Positions 39,519-48,999 of a stretch of 64,000 nucleotides of DNA are shown here, piece after piece. The first letter of the stretch is position 1. Every line of letters begins with the position of its first letter. The stretch covers positions 258,724 to 322,723 of the forward strand of contig LSRX01000820.1 of the NCBI GenBank assembly GCA_001939145.1, given 5' to 3'. A model generated the notes under the pieces. That model saw only the letters and a list, made by a program, of their open reading frames with translations. It made no database searches and was not told the origin of the DNA. The position numbers and the translations under genes are program-made. Source of the stretch: Symbiodinium microadriaticum. Its lineage: Eukaryota; Sar; Dinophyceae; Suessiales; Symbiodiniaceae.

Positions 39519-40913
39519 CTAGGTTGCGACCGCACCTGGCTTGACTGCGTGATGGAGGTCCTCTGCGCGACTGCCGCTGCCGCCCGCTGGATTGGAAAGC
39601 GCGGCTTCTTGGACGTATCGACAGATAGCCGCACTCCCCCAGCGCCCGATAAGCATGATAACATGCAAATCGAGGCCAGCTCTGGCGAACATCTGGGTCT
39701 GGGCCCCAGCAACTCTAAAGGCGTGTTGGGACCATCGCTGTATGACTTGGCGCGGCCACTCTTGCATATCCCCGCCACACAGTACCCACGCGAACACGCG
39801 AGCCAGCCAGGCGACCTGCGTCTTGCTGGGCGGTCCGTGGCCATCGCCGAAAAATGGCGCCTGAGCCTGCCACCGGCCTGCTTGTCGTAAGCGAACTGAG
39901 CATCGCAATGCTGCATGGTACGGGCATAGTGGGTGTCGCCCCAGCGAACAGTCACACTTCTGGAGTGGGGTGAACAGTAGTGCCTCGTCACCTGAGCGCG
40001 AACAGCCGGGGTCGTGTTGTCGCGAACATATGCAACAATGCGTTCGCGAACACCCACGTGCACTTGGGTCGTTCTTTGAAACTGGGAGCTCAAGCTTGAC
40101 GCGACCTTCTCGCGAAAATGAAATGTCCGAACACACCACGGACGAGATCTCCAAACCCCGCAGAAGAAACCATGCGGCCACGATGCCTGTGTCTGCCGGA
40201 TCCGCGACCTGAGCGGACGAAGGAACTTGCAAAGATTCGTACGCGGACTGAACGTCCCGAGAAAAGGCGCGCGAACAAAGTTCCATTGGAAAATCCAACT
40301 TCGCAGATGATGGACCCATTCCTCGCGTAATAGATCGAACAGACTGACTGATAGCATGATCCAACGCGGGCGACCATTCATGGCCCTGCGAACGGTGCTC
40401 GGATTTCGCCACACTGTAGTATTGTGCAGCGGACCGGTACCGGCCTTGCTTGAACAAGGCTCTGACCTTATCGACCAGCTCGGTCGTGACCGGCAGTGGC
40501 GGAAGTCCTCTCTGTTCTGCGAACGCGCACCACAAGCGCCACCTGGACTCGCGAGGCCCTCGAGAGGAATTTGCATATTTGTCTTCCTGAAAGGCCGCAT
40601 CAGCCTGATCCAGCGAACTGGCACTCTGCACTGCTTGTAAAGCGACCTGTTGAGACCCTCGTTGATATGGGTGAACCACTGGGGCGTCTGCCCGCGACCG
40701 AGGCCGCACGACTGACCTGTTGAACAGCTTGTCAACTGCTGGGTCGCCGATCCACTGACGCAGAGAGCCCTTAGGTGTGTTCTCAAGTTGGACTGCTGAG
40801 CGAACACCTCGTGCCCGAAGGCTCTCCAGCGCACTATGCAAATCACAGCTGCCCAGAACATGGACGAGACTAGCGAACGAGGTTCTATCATGGGGGCACG
40901 CGATATGGTGCAT
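39519..40913 (-). CDS. YR element tyrosine recombinase
   Basis: 464 codons, ATG at 40913. The C-terminal catalytic domain has R252 (WFLLRGLEIS), a possible K280 (LPVSKND), the HxxR box at H397 and R400 (WSQHAFRVAGAQ), W425 (IGRWGS) and the nucleophile Y433 (CRYVQEA), so the full active-site set is visible. The N-terminal part (about 100-200, with RWRLWCAFAEQRGLPPLP) suits a core-binding domain. A Cys/His-rich insertion lies at 288-332. It would integrate the circular cDNA by recombination, which explains the split repeats and the absent target duplication. The frame is undamaged. Confidence 0.9.
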   Translation of the reverse strand: MHHIACPHDRTSFASLVHVLGSCDLHSALESLRARGVRSAVQLENTPKGSLRQWIGDPAVDKLFNRSVVRPRSRADAPVVHPYQRGSQQVALQAVQSASSLDQADAAFQEDKYANSSRGPRESRWRLWCAFAEQRGLPPLPVTTELVDKVRALFKQGRYRSAAQYYSVAKSEHRSQGHEWSPALDHAISQSVRSITRGMGPSSAKLDFPMELCSRAFSRDVQSAYESLQVPSSAQVADPADTGIVAAWFLLRGLEISSVVCSDISFSREGRVKLELPVSKNDPSARGCSRTHCCICSRQHDPGCSRSGDEALLFTPLQKCDCSLGRHPLCPYHAALRCSVRLRQAGRWQAQAPFFGDGHGPPSKTQVAWLARVFAWVLCGGDMQEWPRQVIQRWSQHAFRVAGAQTQMFARAGLDLHVIMLIGRWGSAAICRYVQEAALSNPAGGSGSRAEDLHHAVKPGAVAT

Positions 40914-41589
40914 CGCTCCTCGAGAGGAAACGAGCTCTCGACTCTATCATGCTGCTAACGTCTGTGGTTGAGCCTTGGCCTCGAACCTCTCAGCCTCGGC
41001 AAGACTGCGATCAGGACGACAGGACCAAGAAACTGCACTGCTAGAACCTGGTGCCTGCCTACCGAAGGAACCTATGCGCACTCACTGCCTTGAACCTGGT
41101 GCCTACGCAACTGCACAGCCAGCTTCACACAAGCACTGCCTGAGCCTAGAACCTCAGCAAACGGAAAAACGATGCGACCTCACTGTCCTGCTTAAAGCCT
41201 TGCAACCTCCGAACATGCATGCACAGACTCTCCCAACGGCTCGCCTCGAACTTCTGGAAAAACAACGTATGCACAACATGTACTGCGACCACTGCAAAGC
41301 ATGGCCTGGAACCTCTTGGCCTATATTGCGGGCTCTCCTGAGGAACGAACGAGTCAACGCACGAAACGCGAACGTCTGCAACTGCGAAGTACCCTTGCGT
41401 GCCCTCTCTCTTTTGCTGCGAACAGCTCCGATCTTGCCCCATAGGGTCGTTTGCCCGAAGGCGCGAAGAGTCGCTTGACTCGCTGCAAAAAGGCCCGCGA
41501 ACAAAACACTGTCCTATGTACTGCTGTGTCGTGGTGTGAACCTAACTACCTAAACTGCGAACTGGGGCACCGGCAGCTGCGACCTGGAC
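40914..41589. other. Inter-ORF region of the YR element
   Basis: 676 bp between ORF1 and the recombinase with no convincing frame. GAACCT recurs many times, including two copies of GAACCTGGTGCCT, and GCGAAC/GCGACC words are frequent. It could be a leader, a regulatory region or eroded coding sequence. Confidence 0.4.
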
Positions 41590-42912
41590 CTAAGTACGCG
41601 TCGAACTGAGACGCTTTGCGTTCTCGTGGCAAGGAACGCACAAGTGGTGTTCGTGCGGTTTCCTATACCCCGAACTGTTGCGCCTTGGGCACTTGCGGAT
41701 CCAGCAACTCGGACAGCGAACAGCACACACCGAGACCGTATCTGTGTACGGTGGTGGCTCGTCGCGAAAGACTGTGCCGTCGTCCACGTCGGCTTGCGGC
41801 CAAGGCGCCAGGAGACCCAAAGGTGCGAACTGACCGCACAACATGGGTCCGGGCGGCCCACCTTGAAGAGCGGCCTCCAGGTTCGGGTAGTCCACGGCCG
41901 GACGTGGTCCACGACGACGCTGCTGCCTCGGCTGCGAACTGCTCGGGAAAGTGCTCTTAGGGGGTGGCGTGGTGGAAGAGGCCTGCGAACTCCCCTCTGG
42001 TTGTGGCTCTCCTGCTGCTGGTCCTGTGGTGTCCGTTGGGTCCTGAGCGACCGGTGGGGCCCCATCGGCTGCATCGCCCTCGTTCTCGACCACCAAAAAG
42101 TCCTGAGCAGGCGTCTCCCGAGCGACCCATGCTTGTGTCTGCGGCATAGCTTTCGTCGGCGGCGTTGGTGGCGGTGGCAACGGGGGCTCCGCGAACTCCT
42201 CGCCGTCCATCTCCTCCAGGTTCACCGTGGTCGGCACAGACACAAAAAAGGCGACCGCGGCGTTATGCGTCGCCCTGAGCAAGCCGATGGCATCCTCGGC
42301 GGTCTGCGGCACCAAGTCCCCCGCGAACAACGCTTGCATCTGCTTGGGCGTGGCCTTGAGAGGGACGACCGGCTTGGCGACCACATTTTCCTTAGGCGCA
42401 ACCTTGGGGGGTGGCGGTGCGACCTGGCCGCCCGTTGCCGCCTTTGCTGCTGCTGTGGCCTTCTTGCTGACTGGTGCCCCGGGCAAAGGAGGCGGGTCGG
42501 CCTTGGCCAAGCGAGCTGCCTCAGGCGAACGTTGTGTCGCTTTCGGAAAGGAAGGCCCGGGCGACCCGCTCTGCTTGGGCTGCGCGGACGCAGCCATCTG
42601 TCCCCCGGGGGGTTGCGAACTCGCCGGAGTCGGAGTAGCTGCCGGAGCTCCACCAGGTGTTGCCGAACTCGCGGAAGTCGAAGTAGTGGCCGGAGCTCCC
42701 CCCGAACTCGCCGAGGCCTGTGTGCCACCTTCGCGACCCGCATTAAACTGACGGGTGATGCTCAAGTGGACCTTTTTCTCGAACTCCTGCAGCTGCTTGA
42801 GGTCAAACCTCTCGAACAAGGGCTCCAGCTCCGCGAACTCTGCGTTCACCACGGTATGCAGGCTCGCCCACAAGTCGGGCACCGGTGCGTCGGCTCCCCA
42901 CGAACCAGCCAT
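41590..42912 (-). CDS. YR element ORF1, Pro/Ala-rich protein with C-terminal Cys/His cluster
   Basis: 440 codons, ATG at 42912 only 27 bp inside the terminal repeat. The N-terminus (about 1-60, WASLHTVVNAEFAELEPLFE) looks helical. Residues 65-360 are low complexity in Ala, Pro, Ser and Thr. The C-terminus has CAVRCPSCWIRKCPRR and HEHHLCVPCHENAK, enough Cys and His for one or two zinc sites. I do not recognise a family. Its position first in the element suggests a structural or nucleic-acid-binding role. Confidence 0.6.
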   Translation of the reverse strand: MAGSWGADAPVPDLWASLHTVVNAEFAELEPLFERFDLKQLQEFEKKVHLSITRQFNAGREGGTQASASSGGAPATTSTSASSATPGGAPAATPTPASSQPPGGQMAASAQPKQSGSPGPSFPKATQRSPEAARLAKADPPPLPGAPVSKKATAAAKAATGGQVAPPPPKVAPKENVVAKPVVPLKATPKQMQALFAGDLVPQTAEDAIGLLRATHNAAVAFFVSVPTTVNLEEMDGEEFAEPPLPPPPTPPTKAMPQTQAWVARETPAQDFLVVENEGDAADGAPPVAQDPTDTTGPAAGEPQPEGSSQASSTTPPPKSTFPSSSQPRQQRRRGPRPAVDYPNLEAALQGGPPGPMLCGQFAPLGLLAPWPQADVDDGTVFRDEPPPYTDTVSVCAVRCPSCWIRKCPRRNSSGYRKPHEHHLCVPCHENAKRLSSTRT

Positions 42913-42938
42913 AACAGCAAGCGAACTGTTCGAAAACA

Positions 42939-43076
42939 GAAAACGAAAAGCGCTAACTCGAACTGCTGCACTCGGGCCTTGGCTGCACTGCGGACAAGTG
43001 CACTCGCAAAGACCCTCGCTTCGTAGTTCTCGTTACGCTACCTTGTCACTTCGAACACACGTGTTCTGCACGACAA
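42939..43076 (-). repeat. YR element split repeat B, terminal copy
   Basis: 138 bp identical by eye to the inner B. It forms the right boundary of the insertion, after which unit sequence resumes with ACAGAAAGTATC as in unit 1 near 10466. Confidence 0.9.
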
Positions 43077-43548
43077 ACAGAAAGTATCATAAAATAATCA
43101 AAAAAGAAATTCCCTGGACGTCCATGATGTTTTGCACAAAAGATTGTCTTAACACCATGGGATCCGGCCCAGCTATAACTTGGCTTCTTATGGCTTCTTC
43201 CCTACTTGTAGGTAGTACTTAGCTCCAAACCTTACCATGGCGCATCATTGCACCTTCCATTTTCTTGTTCATTCGATTCTCCCTTATGAGTTGTATGACA
43301 TGGTTCGCCACAACCTCGTATACCATTCCTGAAAATCTCAAAGCCCGAAGCCCTGATCCTCCAATGCCCTAAACCCCTGGACCATCGCTGAACATATTTC
43401 GACACGTTTATAGGAAGCCTGATAAAGCAATGAATAACATGAAGAACCCAATATAGACATTGTGTTTTGATATACACGCTACAAAGACATCTCCATATAA
43501 ACTTCAAACTTCCGCATCCCCATGGAATCCAAACCCTTTTCAAGCTGC

Positions 43549-46367
43549 CTGGACCAAGTTGGAGCGATCTGTCCCCGCCCGGCCATTGCCAGCATTACCT
43601 GAACAAGGTTCGGAGCGTCTGGTTTCGTGCTCGAAAATAGTGTGGCATCCCACAAAGAAGAGATTTTTGGGAGTTTGGGCGTTCCCACTGATGCGTCCTC
43701 TCGAACATCGGCAACCCTCATCTTTTCCCCTGCAAATTCTTGCAATCCGCTTGAACTGTATAATGCGCTGACAAGCGGAACAAAATGCTTAATCCGTGCC
43801 AGACCTTCCTTTCGTCACCCAAGTGGCCATTGTTGTTGGCGTCCGAACCGGTCCATTGGAAGTGCAACAAGGTACCCTGTTCCACCACCAGGTCCTGCGG
43901 AAGAGGGCTGAAAGGGCAAGCTTTCAGGTTTTTACTACGAGAGTTTCTGTTTTCGTAAGGAGGCTGTAGGAAGCCCCCCCAGAAAACATTCATGAATTTG
44001 CACGACACGGTGTTTTCACCAGCTGCGGCAATTTGCCAAAGGTCGTTGGCTGATGAATTGATGCGTTTTACCGCACTGGGTGTCAGGAGCTCCCGTGAAA
44101 TCCAATGGTGCGTCAATGGAACTTGAAGAACCCTTGTTGCAGGAACTCGGGCATCTGGATTTTCTGGGCACTACGCCACTACATGCCAATACACAAGGCT
44201 GCAATACTCTTGAGGCACGGGGCCATGTTGCTTTGAAGCCTCCAAAAAGTGCACGATTAAAGAACATGTCTTAAGCTGCGTGTTCAGTGAAACGGCACGA
44301 AAGGACGCATTGAGAAAGTGTGTAGTATTGCGTGCCAAGGTATCCTGCGGCACGAAGTCGTATTCCACTGATGGGTACACTTGAACAATGTTGCCGCGTC
44401 GGCCACGGACGTTGTAGTTCACAATGCGCCGATCGGCCGGAACATCTGCGGGCCGTTCCATGACCTTACTGGTTGTTAGTATGTAATATGGGAGTATAAT
44501 CCCTATATAAGCCCTGCATAGTATAATCTCCTATTCCCGTCTAAAAGCACTAAGTAACCTTGGCATTCACTTGAAGGGTTGCGAAGCCAAGGCCATGAGG
44601 GAGCTATGACGGTTGTTTGTGGTAGAAACTGTGGGATGTACAAGATATGTGCAACTGTAAAATTGTCCATCGCGTTTGTGCTTTGCTTGTTCTAGGCTCA
44701 CGGCCTGCAAAACTTTCATGATCATGCCACGACATAATATACCAGAAAATAATATAATATAGTAATGTCCATTATATACCCTATAACCCCTATGTACCCC
44801 ATGTACATAATTTTCAAGCCTAAGCCTTCCGAACCAAGAAAATTGGAATGGATTTGCGTCTGGTTTTAGAGAGCGTGTTGTGGCAAATCATGGTGAAAAA
44901 CCAAGCGGCCAGGAAGGTGTGCGTTCGATCCTCGAAGGTACGCCCATACCTGAATGGCGGTTGAAGGCCACGGGATTGGTCATGAGGGTGCTCCAGGTTA
45001 AGGAAGGGGACGGCTTGGAAATCTGGAGTGGTGATGCGATACCATTATACTGCTACACCACTACTATGCTGTATGTTTTCTTGAGATTTTAATGGTATGA
45101 CTGTGTCATTGTGTTTGAACGTTCCCGGCTCAAATCTGTGCTGCCGGGTTGCTCCCACTGAACACTACTAAACTTATGAGGGCTGTATGAGGACACATGT
45201 CCATACTACTTGTCATGCAAATATGATGTGATTGGCTAAATTATCCGTATTGACATTGCTCTTATGACTTATGACCCTTCTTATTGTTCTTGTGATGTCA
45301 CTCTTACTTTTCTTGCACGCATTCTTACTTTAGTCAGCTTTCCAATTACTATCAGAAGCAGTACCTTTCAACCCTCAATACTCGTTTCCAGTTTTCCATT
45401 ATCCCTATATAACTCCTATATTACCCCCAATATATATATATCCATAAACCCTAAACCCTGAAATGCTGGGTTGCTGATTGGTGTTCACCTGCAACTGGAG
45501 CAATCGACTGGTGTCCGTGGAGCCCTCGCCCAAACCAAGCCAGTCTGCAACTGGATCCTGCAACATAAGCTATAGTCTAAACTCCATTACTTTTTGAGGG
45601 GGTTATATAAGGGAGTATTTATACGCTTTATTGATTAAGGGGGATACTAAAAGGTTAGACCATAGCTCATATGGGCGTTGTCCAACTTGACAAAATGACC
45701 TTTTGGCGGAAATCTAAAAAGTTCCTTCCACGCACACCATCGCGAACTTTCGCAGCAGCATGTTTGAAGCAAAAACCAAACTCTGAACTCTCAAAAAGAA
45801 CCCTTGGCCCATTCTCTCAACTCCAAAAGCGGATCTGCAAGACCATAATGCGTTACCCAAGCCCTAAACTCCAAAACCGAATCGCAGAAGCCATGTCGTC
45901 TCCCATGGCTTGCAATGCTGGGGGCTTGCTCGGCTTACTCGGTCTTTCGCGGATCTTTCGCGTGTCTTTCGGGGTTGAGACTGATCCTGTGCCTCAGAAA
46001 GGCTTCGAAAGTAAGTGAGGAACTATAGCTTTTACGACACCTCTTTCGCGAAATCCAAAGTTCCTTTCGCACGCACCATCGCGAACTTTCGCGCAAGGCC
46101 TTCATAAGCCGTGGTCGTTTTATACCTTCCACATGGGGTTTTCGGACGATGCCCATATGGATTGCCCTCAAGCCCTTCTGCAGGGCAAATGTAGGGTAGG
46201 TCCTTTTGAGGTAGTTGCAGGTTTGGGTTTAGGGTTTAAAGATTGAGGTCCAATCTAGCCCCGTGGACCATATGGGTTTCGCGGATAATGAGGCAATATC
46301 TACGGGTCGCATGTGGCCTTATGGCTGCAGTTTTAGACACGTTGACGGCAGTTTGCAAGGTATGGGT
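43549..46367 (-). CDS. Copy 2 small ectodomain exons
   Basis: Exons at 46367-46333, 44949-44910, 44464-44345, 43894-43828 and 43598-43549 match copy 1 in order, phase and splice context. The first is 2 bp shorter than in copy 1 and would shift the frame. The other four are open and carry GRTFEDRTHTF, NVRGRRGNIVQ, HFQWTGSDANNN and GRAGTDRSNLVQ. Each exon keeps the G before a GC or GA donor. Confidence 0.6.
45718..45750. repeat. Short inverted repeat, family 'TTCGCG', unit 2 copy of a
   Basis: AAAGTTC and GAACTTT around CTTCCACGCACACCATCGC, homologous to 13361-13393. Confidence 0.6.
46057..46089. repeat. Short inverted repeat, family 'TTCGCG', unit 2 copy of b
   Basis: AAAGTTC and GAACTTT around CTTTCGCACGCACCATCGC, homologous to 13702-13735 but with the arm restored (CGCGAAC instead of CGACGAAC). 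Confidence 0.6.
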
Positions 46368-47114
46368 CTTGCGACAAGGTGGATTTATGGCTTAGGGCGT
46401 AGGGAACAGGAATAGATTCCGGGCTTCTTTCGATATGCAGGACCTGTGAAAAATTTCTGACACCTCGGTACGCTGCATTGCTGAGAGGAAATCTGAACGG
46501 AACATTTCACATTGATTGTGCACAAACAAATCGGCCCAGTACAGCGATGAGGAACCTCCCCAAAAGGCTCATCTGATGCTCTGGAAACCATATACTGTAC
46601 AATCCTCGTATGTCTGCAAAGGTTTCATACAAGCAACGGAAATTCATTCCGTCAGTTGTTGCCTTGTAACAGTATCCAAATCGGATCCAAACGTGACCCT
46701 CAGGCCTTTCATCGCAATCTACTCCAAAGGCGCAAAGTCCTGAGTTAGAGGCACGGGAACTGCGGGCCGACCGGTGAAGGTGCTCCGCCTGCCACAGAGT
46801 AGTAGGATTTTTTGTGTACAATACAATGTAGTGCTCAGGGATATTTTTGCAGAATGGTTGCAATCAGAGCTGCAGGGATGCTACTTGATCGTTTTCGGGA
46901 GGAGACGCTTGGGCTTTTACAGGGGATGATACCAGAAATGTGTAGGAATTGTGTAATTTGTGGTGATCCACGGATGTAGCTGCTTTTTTCGGATCTAGAC
47001 AAGTAATCCTTTAAAAGATTACCTGCTGCGCATTGGAATTGCTCCTAGCTATAAGCAATGGCAACATGAATCTGCCAGCGTGATGACCCCGCCTTCGATT
47101 ATTTGGATTGGGGT

Positions 47115-47662
47115 CGTTGAAGCTGCGATCCATGAAGAAAGGGTCTGCTTTGATCCCGGAGAGGGAAGTGCCTTCCTCCGTGGGGTTCGCTAGGGAGCCC
47201 AGCGTGAAGTCATCCGTGGTGATGTTGTAGCGAATGCGAAGGACAACCCGGCCTTTGATGTGCTCCGGAATCTTCCACAAATAGTAGTCCGGGTGTCCAT
47301 TCCGTACGTTGCCATTGTGGTTGTCGCGGCTGGCAATGCCACCCCAGCACTCAGGAGGGGGTTCGTTGAAGGCGGGCTCCAAAGTCCACCTTAGCTGCTC
47401 GGATCTAGCTTTGGTTTCACAGATTTCACAACGTGGCCGAACTGCCTCACTGTACCGTTTCCTGCTCCCTCTGGGGCCGGGGCTCCCCACCATTGCCAGT
47501 GCAAGCATCTGGGTTGTTGTACTGGTTGATGGAGCACCTGCCCTTCTCCTTGACGTTCTGCGACTCCGCACGGTAGTACTCGCAACGCTCTTGAGGCTCT
47601 TGGGTGAAAATGGCGATGTCGTGCCAAGGCGTTGGGTGCCAGTAGGGATAATAGTCCCTCTC
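47115..47662 (-). pseudogene. Copy 2 exon 2 with a one-base insertion
   Basis: 548 bp against 547 in copy 1. The extra base lies near 47467-47472, where the plus strand has CTCCCTC instead of CTCCTC. The minus-strand frame then reaches a TGA within eight codons. Downstream of the insertion the original frame is otherwise conserved to SFND. Confidence 0.75.
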
Positions 47663-47768
47663 CTGCTCAGACTAAACTATAACGCGACTGCGGTTAAACA
47701 TCTCACAACTCAAAACTCTGGCAATGCACCTACAGGACCTACAGAATTCAGTTCGGTTTGATTTGGGC

Positions 47769-48404
47769 CTCTGGGCACTCCAAGCCATGGCGCTGGTTGC
47801 CGCGTCGGCGGCCATTGCCGTTGGGGTTCTGCCTGGTTGACGTGGCACCGCCATTCTCCTCAATCTGTTGGTCGGACGTGAACAGGCCCTTGTTGCGCTC
47901 ACGCTCGTAACAGGCCTGGTAGTATTCCAAAGGCTCATGGTAACCCCTGGCCACCTCGGCTGTTTCCTCCTCGGTGGGATCCTCGTCGTCACCGCCAGCG
48001 GAATCCTGGTCGGTCCCGTCGCGGAGGTTGGGGTTGTCCGATTCGGTCATGTACTGCAGGGTGATCTGGCAGCGCAGATTCGGATGACCAACGCCGCAAC
48101 CGTGCTGCACGAACCAATCGATGTAAAGTTCTGAACCATGATAGAATTTCATTGTCCCTTTGGTCGCACCCTCTTTGGTGACGTCGTAGTTGTTGTTCTC
48201 ATCCTTGCATGCCGGCTTGCAATCGTCGCCAATCTGGTACCCGGACGCGGCATTGTTCTGCGAATCGAAGAGGCGATTAGCATTTTGAACGTTGTTGCTC
48301 TGCTCGCGCAACTTGTTGTTGGATCCGCGTGGGCTGTTGAGGTACATGTCACCCTGCACAAGGTGTCCGAAACTCAACAGAACAGCAAGCGCGAGAACTG
48401 CCAT
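47769..48404 (-). CDS. Copy 2 exon 1: signal peptide and PRGSNN domain
   Basis: 212 codons, open, nearly identical to copy 1 from MAVLALAVLLSFGHLVQG to GLECPE. It has the same GC donor and a 106-bp intron of the same length. Only a few substitutions are visible (for example Gln to His after MKFY). Confidence 0.75.
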
Positions 48405-48999
48405 GGCAAAGGTTGTTTGAGAGCTACGACACAGGTGGTCGAGGCAGAATTGGAGGGAGCGAAGGAGGGCTTGTAGCCGTAAGCGCAAAAGACACCAGAC
48501 AGTCAGCAGCATTCGGCCTTGCATGTGCTGAACATTGCTGAATCAACTCAGGCTCGTCCAACTGCCAGTATGCTGGGCTATACACAAAATTCCCAGCTGC
48601 CGTAGCCCCCCCTTCAGCGCGGCACGTAGTGGACAGTCGCGTTTGTGATTGACACTCCATCGCCAAGTAATGTTGATCCGCGGAGGCCACAAATCGGCCC
48701 GCCTCAGAAGCGCATGGGATTCATGGACGTTTTTGTTTTCTGTTTGCGCACTCGACAAGTGGAACGCACTACCCTCTGGGATCTTAACCGTGCAACAAAA
48801 AACCATGACTGCTGTCAAACCCACAGACTGAAAGCTCACATGATGGAGGATAATGGATTTTTTTGCTCGCTAATCTCACGATCAAAAAGCTCTCTCACCT
48901 AAAGACCGGCGGAAGGCACGGACGGGTCCCCCCAACTTGGGAATTTTACAATTGCGACGTCTGTCAACTGAGTGTTTGCATCGAAGCTCAGAAAGGAGG

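Larger units (their letters stand above)
33752..43076 (-). mobile_element. Tyrosine-recombinase (DIRS/PAT/Ngaro-like) retrotransposon carrying a DNA methyltransferase
   Basis: A 9325-bp element on the minus strand. In element order: repeat B (43076-42939), ORF1 (42912-41590), tyrosine recombinase (40913-39519), CCCH gag (39164-37974), methyltransferase-RT (37722-35287), RNase H region (to 34255), repeat A (34250-34084), repeat B (34088-33951), a 32-bp linker, and repeat A (33918-33752). This is the A1-body-B1-A2-B2 arrangement of split direct repeats known from PAT and Ngaro elements, which integrate with a tyrosine recombinase and leave no target duplication. Retroelement-borne cytosine methyltransferases have been reported in dinoflagellates. 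The RT/RNase H frame is broken, so this copy is probably not autonomous. Confidence 0.93.
29592..48404 (-). pseudogene. Ectodomain-NOX gene copy 2, interrupted and probably damaged
   Basis: It has the same exon set as copy 1, at 48404-47769, 47662-47115, 46367-46333, 44949-44910, 44464-44345, 43894-43828, 43598-43549, 32530-32458 and 31994-29592. The 9.3-kb YR element lies between the seventh and eighth of these, inside an intron and on the same strand. Two frame changes are seen against copy 1: one extra base in exon 2, which brings an early stop, and a 2-bp loss in the 35-bp exon. They do not cancel. The NOX exon is intact. The gene may therefore be a pseudogene, or only a shorter NOX product may be made. 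Assembly errors are possible. Confidence 0.6.
28480..48690. repeat. Segmental duplication unit 2
   Basis: Homologous to unit 1 over the whole NOX gene: 28685-33750 matches 5706-10447, and 43077-48690 matches 10467-16355. The intervening 33752-43076 is the YR retrotransposon. Its left margin, 28480-28685, is shared with 51765-51960 but not with unit 1, so the units are mosaics. Both copies have the same orientation. Confidence 0.9.

Noticed and set aside
39239-40891. 550-codon minus frame overlapping the tyrosine recombinase
   Set aside because: The recombinase motifs are in the other frame (40913-39519); this one has no family features and is a shadow.
41626-43026. 466-codon plus-strand frame opposite YR ORF1
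   Set aside because: Arg/Trp/Cys-rich composition typical of an antisense frame, and it crosses the terminal repeat of the element.
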